A stretch of 64,000 bases of DNA from the NCBI GenBank assembly GCA_964023205.1, contig OZ026833.1, positions 31,646,830 through 31,710,829 of the forward strand, in the 5' to 3' direction. The DNA comes from Lutraria lutraria (lineage: Eukaryota > Mollusca > Bivalvia > Venerida > Mactridae). Both the position numbers and the translations under genes were made by a program. The notes beneath the pieces are model-generated. The model saw only the letters and a program-made list of their open reading frames with translations, did not search any database and had not been told where the DNA came from. Positions 60,601 through 64,000 of this stretch are shown piece by piece; within the stretch, counting starts at the first letter, position 1; each line of letters starts with the position of its first letter.

Positions 60601-63600
60601 AATTCATGGATTTCGAGGTATTCCGAAAACTGCTAAGCTTGGTACGATCATGGTAAGGGAAAATTGTAATTTAAAAGCGTAATTTTCAAAAGTAAAAACG
60701 TGCTTCCATATGTGGTATAATGTAGTAATTCAAACATATCGCTTGGTTAAAAGTACCAGCTTTTGTTTAAAAAATGTACTCCTTATTTCTGCAACATACC
60801 CCTTTTATAATGTATATTTGTAGGAGCAATATGTGTATGTACACGAGGCAGTAGCTGAGGTGTTGAATCCTATTGGATGTGTAGGCCAGAATGACGAGTT
60901 TCCTGATTTGTTTCAAAGTCTGTTTTACGACAATAGCACACCAACACAAAAGCTCAGGAATGAATTCGAGGTAATCAGTTAATAAGAGCTGCTAACATTT
61001 ATACATTTAGTATGTCATTTAAGCATTACTTAGTCAAATCTTAACTTGCATTTTCTTTCGTAACGTTTTGTCGCCCTTAACGTCCGGGTACCGTTTCGTG
61101 AATTCCACAAGCCACACCTTAATTAAAAATACTCCTAGAATTATACGTGTGACCGAATATAAAAAACTAGTTCGGAAGGACGACCGAATATTCTATAATA
61201 TTGACGTTGATACGTTGTGTTTCAAATTCCTACCTTTATGACATATCTCAATATGTTGTGTTCTTTCACTTGGACTTATTTGTCCATTTATGCAGGTTAG
61301 TGTTAAATAGAACAAAATATCATCATAATCTTTAGGCAGTTTAAAAAGTAGTTATGCTATGCTCTGTTAATTTACTTCGTTCTTGATCTCATTTGCGAGC
61401 GAAAAATGACCAACAAGTCCAGATTTTAAATTGACATATTCAAATAGTATGCCTTCCAGAAGCACGTATCAATAAATCAATACAACAGTAGGTGTGGCAA
61501 ATTATGATGTCTTTTAAATATAGACACTTATTTTAGAGTTTTCTCTCTTACAGGACATTAATAAATACAATATAGAACTTGAGACTGAACGTAATGATGA
61601 GGAGGAAGTGTATTGTAATGTTTTCCGGGCACACTGTGCAGATGGCAAACGTGAAGAAAATATTGGGAAATCTCGCGATATGGCAATCATTCCTGGTAAA
61701 TACATTGTACATGTATATTCATTCTGATAATCATTTTTAGGTCTGTTTTCGATGATATTCTTACCAAACCTCGAGAAAAAAAATAGCGAAAGTAATGGTA
61801 ATAAACTATGAAAGTCCTAGTATGTATGTACATATTAAACACTTTCCAATGAAGTGCATAACTGTTTTTGAAGTTTGCATAATATCAAGACAGAAGATAC
61901 TCATTAAACGTGGGTCTAAATGCATTAAATTGTATGAAATAATACACACTGTAACTCCGAGTTCCCACTAGTCATTGACATGATGGTTCCTTTGTTTACT
62001 GGCTACAGTAATCAAAGTCAAACAAATCTTATACAATTGTACTGATAATAATGGTAATGAATGAAATCTACTTTTTGAAATCATTTCGAAATGGTATAAT
62101 CAACTAGATCAGTATAAAGAATGACAAATGTCAAATTTTTATTCTCACGTGTATAAAAATTGCGCATTTCGACACGACGCTGTAAGATATATATCTATCT
62201 CATGTTGCCGTAAACTTAAGATAGATGAATAAGTTATAAACATACCACTCAGTGATCGAGCGGTAATGGTCTCTGACTAATCATTAGCACATCACTGCTG
62301 TGAGTTCGAATCCCGTCCAGGACCAGACATATTTTATATATGAGGGAGCTGTCCAGCTAGCTTACGGAAGGTGGGTGTTTCTGCCCAGATGAGCACTTCG
62401 GATTTTCCTTCATCGTTAAGACTGAAAATAGCCGCAAAATGACAAATTACTGTTCTGGCAACTTTATACAAATGCACCCAAGAAAAATGAATGTAGTTTA
62501 ACTTTTCTCACAATCATAGGTTTTAATAGACAAACTTCATATCAGATTATTTTGATTGATGATAATTTTCCTACGTTTCGCTCATGATCATGCTACCATA
62601 AATTAATTGATAATAGTGCATACATATTTTTGTACAGCGGATATATATAGACCAAGGTTAAGTCTGGTTGTAGCAGGAAGAAATGACTTCATCAACGCCG
62701 TATTTATACCGGTAAGTAACTGCATCATACAGACAGCACAAATAAATAGACAATAATATTATCCCTCTATAATAGCATATTTTCAAAAGCGAATATGCAA
62801 ATTTAACTTAAAAACTTGTATTTTTAAAACCTCATCTGAATGATAACGACGACAAAGATGGTAATACAATGGATAATGTGTAATCCGATAGGTTTACTAA
62901 TTTGTCAGTGTATTGTTTTAGATGTCACAGTGACATCAAACAAAAAAGAGATGATAAAAAAATGTTCATATTTCAAAGTCAGGGATGTCACAACCTGAAA
63001 ACACTATCATCGGTGTTTACAAGTTTTTAAAGCAGAGAAAATAATCATTATTCAGTTTATAAGGTTCAGCTCCAGATAAGGAAATCATAACATTAGGACA
63101 ACTAACGAAATGTCATTTAATTGTCACGTGTCATTAATCATTATTTCAACAAGTTATATGAATATGAACTAACAGTATAGCTATCATCAAATATGATATT
63201 ACGATAATTATTTCACTTTTTGACACTGATATTCCATTACATGCCATGGGACCGTTACATAGTATATTCTAAGATTATTCTAACTTTTAAAAGAGTTTAT
63301 CAATTAATGGTATACAATTTAGATATTTATGTTTGACAGCTGACAATGGATCCATAAAAAAGTCAGTTGCATAAAACCGTTTGTTTTTCTATTAAAACCA
63401 GGGATAGCAAGACTTTATGTTGAAAAACTGATATCTATTTATAACTAAGATAATATTATGTTGGAGAAACGAGCATCTGAAGCATGTTTTGTATCGAACG
63501 AATTCATTATTTCAGTCGGTCATACGGACTGAAGTACTTTTGTAATGTCTATCAAACGTAACGAATTTTCTTATTTCCGAACACAATTCTTGCATCAAAA

Positions 63601-63934
63601 TACTTTAAGTACCAAGACAAAATGCATGAAGTATAATAATATATAAGGCTTTATCTTGTGTAATATACTTTAAAACCAATTTTCAGAATTGTCTACGAAA
63701 CAAGTTTGCAAATTTAAATACAAGTAACTATACATAATATAGACAGTAAATAAGATTTCAGAAACAGCAATGCAGTAGCATGAAGATGATCAACCTATAT
63801 TTCAGACATTCCGATATCGTAACAAGTTGATACTGACTCAGGTGCCACTAGAGAACACCATTGTGGACTTCTTGCGTATGGTCTGGGAATATGATGTTCC
63901 GATAGTTGTATTATTAGAGGAGACATTGGAAGAG
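42600..63934 (+). CDS. Gene 3: lectin-like/multi-EGF receptor-type protein tyrosine phosphatase (3' end outside window)
   Basis: Inferred exons: 42600-42678, 44104-44130, 44759-44905, 45457-45672, 47681-47884, 48311-48532, 48734-48949, 49393-49536, 50140-50277, 50571-50708, 51478-51615, 51977-52114, 52531-52668, 52867-53004, 53288-53425, 54050-54187, 54830-54967, 55408-55531, 56031-56077, 56634-56785, 57269-57356, 57695-57771, 58085-58121, 59034-59131, 59285-59404, 59691-59845, 60400-60535, 60824-60970, 61554-61695, 62638-62711 and 63806-63934. All are open and in phase; no lesion was seen. By comparison with gene 2, four more exons lie beyond the window, for a total of about 1,503 residues. 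One donor is GC (60536). This is the best candidate for a fully working member of the array. Confidence 0.88.
44104..44130 (+). CDS. Gene 3 small linker exon
   Basis: A 27-nt phase 1-1 segment encodes GPLSIPSDC, as in gene 2, with acceptor TTAAG and donor GTATGT. The surrounding introns of the two genes are also nearly identical, so constraint on it cannot be judged. Confidence 0.4.
44759..44905 (+). CDS. Gene 3 first EGF-like module
   Basis: A 147-nt phase 1-1 exon matching gene 2 17967-18113 at nearly every residue (DCSTVF for ECSTVF, KNDA for KNDT). It lies at the right edge of the high-identity block; similarity falls soon after it. Confidence 0.75.
45074..45306. mobile_element. About 230-nt insertion in a gene 3 intron
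   Basis: Gene 2 reads ACGGGAACGAACATTTAACAG across this site. Gene 3 reads ACGGGAATGAACATT, then about 230 nt, then ATTTAACAG. The inserted block has no coding potential. It may be a short non-autonomous element, but no convincing terminal repeats were found. Confidence 0.45.
45457..47884 (+). CDS. Gene 3 galactose-binding module 1
   Basis: Exons 45457-45672 and 47681-47884 encode the F5/8C-like fold: NVAKYNSGNEN, AVDGDINTCART, a YWRIEWPEVYRIVGLVLKI strand, and the end LGLCEVEIYG. It differs from gene 2 at scattered sites, notably a changed and longer loop (THGNGVPPNGYH for TKWNPPSNGFH). The intron between the two exons is 2.0 kb, against 0.5 kb in gene 2, owing to inserted repeats. Confidence 0.75.
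45880..46100. repeat. Internally repetitive GC-richer insert, left part
   Basis: Short CGTCC/GGCGT-type motifs recur in sequence richer in G and C than the surrounding intron (GTCACGGCGTCC, CACACGGCGCTTCC). It abuts the TIR element that follows and is absent from gene 2. It may be a related element in the opposite orientation. Confidence 0.45.
46101..47262. mobile_element. Candidate TIR element (non-autonomous DNA transposon-like)
   Basis: The left end CCCCATCACACTAGGGCC and the right end (read on the minus strand) CCCCTGTCACACAAGGCCC form imperfect terminal inverted repeats about 1.16 kb apart. The interior is rich in degenerate GGACGTAGTGAG-like repeats and has no transposase ORF. I could not find a clear target-site duplication. 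It is absent from the matching gene 2 intron. Confidence 0.5.
47333..47463. repeat. TATG tetranucleotide microsatellite
   Basis: About 32 units of TATG/TGTA occur with two single-base interruptions (CTTTG and GTTTG contexts). The MYVCMYV-type ORFs here are artefacts of this repeat. Confidence 0.95.
48311..48949 (+). CDS. Gene 3 galactose-binding module 2 (intact)
   Basis: Exons 48311-48532 and 48734-48949 encode VTFNKPTNQSSTY, SVDG, PYWMVDFLAEFVIQSVYFY, then SGFQISLLNGSS, ARFLKIIRP and LLTICEVVTFAG. The frame is open where gene 2 has TAA. The loop after the CST motif differs in length from gene 2, in a region that often lines the ligand pocket in this fold. Confidence 0.78.
49393..54967 (+). 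CDS. Gene 3 EGF-like (MEGF type) array, ten exons
   Basis: Exons 49393-49536, 50140-50277, 50571-50708, 51478-51615, 51977-52114, 52531-52668, 52867-53004, 53288-53425, 54050-54187 and 54830-54967 are all phase 1-1; nine are exactly 138 nt. Compared with gene 2 there are two more intact modules. Exon 52867 and exon 53288 are a tandem pair (both read CDEQCGYCNKTTDCDVETGH) where gene 2 has one, and 54050 is intact where gene 2 has a decayed exon. A further damaged EGF remnant lies at 54637-54715. Confidence 0.8.
50795..50912 (+). mobile_element. Degenerate SINE relic (gene 3 EGF intron)
   Basis: A tRNA-like head remnant (TATGGTCTCTGACTGTTAAT, CTCTGAATTCAGATCC) leads into CTTTCCACCACTTGTAAGC and TGGAATAGTCGCTCAATGA, matching the 3' body of the same SINE family. 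It corresponds in position to the gene 2 relic at 22290-22375. Confidence 0.5.
54484..54570 (-). mobile_element. tRNA-like SINE head, antisense
   Basis: The reverse complement reads CCGGTCAGCTCAGTCATTGG, then GTTGGTCTACTGATCAAAAA, GTTCAACTCCGGG and CTCACACTGTCTGTG. A-box and B-box are recognisable but degenerate and the anticodon arm is imperfect. This is a tRNA-derived repeat rather than a working tRNA. Confidence 0.5.
54637..54715 (+). pseudogene. Truncated EGF exon remnant in gene 3
   Basis: CTTGTGCTAGTGGGGAATAT encodes an EGF opening (CASGEYGPN), then a Cys-to-Arg change, and KQCGICNRNAEC before the similarity stops. There is no AG acceptor (CATAAC precedes it) and no donor. It resembles the exon 52867/53288 type. 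Confidence 0.6.
55408..55531 (+). CDS. Gene 3 transmembrane exon
   Basis: A normal TATAG acceptor is followed by a linker and the helix LILGVLAGALVVCGTGIVAL then FLF, closing with the basic stop-transfer RRRRNMQSK. No charged residue lies inside the span, unlike gene 2. It ends in phase 2 at GTAAGA. Confidence 0.85.
56031..56785 (+). CDS. Gene 3 juxtamembrane exons
   Basis: Exons 56031-56077 and 56634-56785 have the same lengths as in genes 1 and 2. The first region reads QKSETEDCSTFTSNT and the second VIFDDDADTDQN through LFSDFS, with ALKTNDIEVSDL conserved. The acidic N-terminal stretch differs from the other genes. Confidence 0.8.
57269..60970 (+). CDS. Gene 3 PTP domain D1 (catalytic type)
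   Basis: Eight exons carry KNRYRDMYP, NRVHL/YINASYI, KCVKYWP, AWPDKDVP, the canonical P-loop HCSAGVGRTGTF, RLNMVQT and EQYVYVHEAV. The Ala after Cys-Ser matches the textbook PTP signature, where genes 1 and 2 have Thr. All catalytic residues are present (Cys at about residue 1131). The donor after the P-loop exon is GC rather than GT. Confidence 0.9.
59890..60205. repeat. Long palindromic repeat built from GAAATCGTGAAA / TTTCACGATTTC
   Basis: The left half (about 59890-60040) is made of GAAATCGTGAAA-type units and the right half (about 60050-60205) of their reverse complements in mirrored order, including ACAATCATGAAATCGTGAAA opposite TTTCACGATTTCATGATTGT. It sits in the intron dividing the two codon parts of the P-loop Ser and is absent from genes 1 and 2. 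It could be a foldback element or a satellite-like inverted array. Confidence 0.8.
61554..63934 (+). CDS. Gene 3 PTP domain D2, first three exons
   Basis: Exons 61554-61695, 62638-62711 and 63806-63934 match the start of D2 in genes 1 and 2: DINKYNIELE, RPRLSLVVAGRNDFINAVF and VDFLRMVWEYDV. The region carrying the P-loop equivalent lies outside the window, so its catalytic state in gene 3 is unknown. Confidence 0.85.
62240..62480 (+). mobile_element. tRNA-headed SINE in gene 3 D2 intron
   Basis: A type II tRNA-like head (GATCGAGCGGTAATGGTCTC, TGACTAATCATTAG, GTGAGTTCGAATCCCG with a good B-box) leads into a body with ACGGAAGGTGGGTGTTTCTG, TTTTCCTTCATCGTTAAGAC and AGCCGCAAAATGAC. It is the most complete SINE copy in the window and shares its position with the fragments in genes 1 and 2. 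Confidence 0.6.
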
Positions 63935-64000
63935 GTTAGCTGTGTTTATTTTGTATTCATTGTGTAACCTTGTCCATATTCTCGTATGACAAATCAAATA

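Noticed and set aside
1..64000. Viral, bacterial or toxin genes
   Set aside because: None was recognised. All supported coding exons belong to the RPTP family, and no transposase or reverse transcriptase ORF was seen.

Overview
The window is animal nuclear DNA, most likely from a bivalve mollusc. It is AT-rich, the genes are cut into many short exons by AT-rich introns, and the introns carry tRNA-derived SINE fragments whose central motif (GGTGGTTCTACCCAGG) I associate with bivalve genomes. The species cannot be fixed from sequence alone. Nearly all the long ORFs are chance readings of introns or repeats. The real coding content is a head-to-tail array of three paralogous receptor-type protein tyrosine phosphatase (RPTP) genes on the + strand, reconstructed here exon by exon from splice sites, reading phase and comparison of the copies.

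Gene 1 (3' part only; first visible exon 127-173, stop codon 10709-10711) supplies the cytoplasmic half: a juxtamembrane segment and two PTP domains. Gene 2 (15849-37405) is complete in the window. It has a signal peptide, one EGF-like module, two galactose-binding (F5/8C/fucolectin-like) modules, about eight MEGF/laminin-type EGF modules, one transmembrane helix, a catalytic-type D1 and a degenerate D2. Gene 3 (42600 to beyond the right end) has the same layout with ten EGF exons after the lectin-like pair. In-frame totals come to about 1,404 codons for gene 2 (stop ignored) and about 1,503 for gene 3 (last four exons assumed equal to those of gene 2).

The array is a mosaic. The block from the cytoplasmic exons of one gene, through the 5.1-5.2 kb intergenic region, to the first EGF exon of the next gene is nearly identical between 1-18.2 kb and 26.6-45.05 kb, introns included. 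The intervening ectodomains of genes 2 and 3 are clearly diverged paralogues, and the cytoplasmic half of gene 3 (56.0-63.9 kb) has introns that barely align with the other two. The signalling and promoter parts therefore look recently homogenised or duplicated, while the extracellular binding parts differ.

Several lesions suggest birth-and-death evolution. Gene 1 lacks the AG acceptor of a D1 exon and has WSD for WPD. Gene 2 has an in-frame TAA in its second lectin-like module, a decayed EGF exon and a shifted transmembrane-exon acceptor. Gene 3 looks intact as far as it is visible. Accessory content includes an antisense tRNA-like gene in an intron of genes 1 and 2, SINE relics, a terminal-inverted-repeat element plus a TATG microsatellite in gene 3, a long palindromic repeat in the intron that splits the gene 3 active-site motif, and a duplicated CRE/TATA candidate promoter. 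All exon boundaries are inferred from sequence and none is backed by transcript data.
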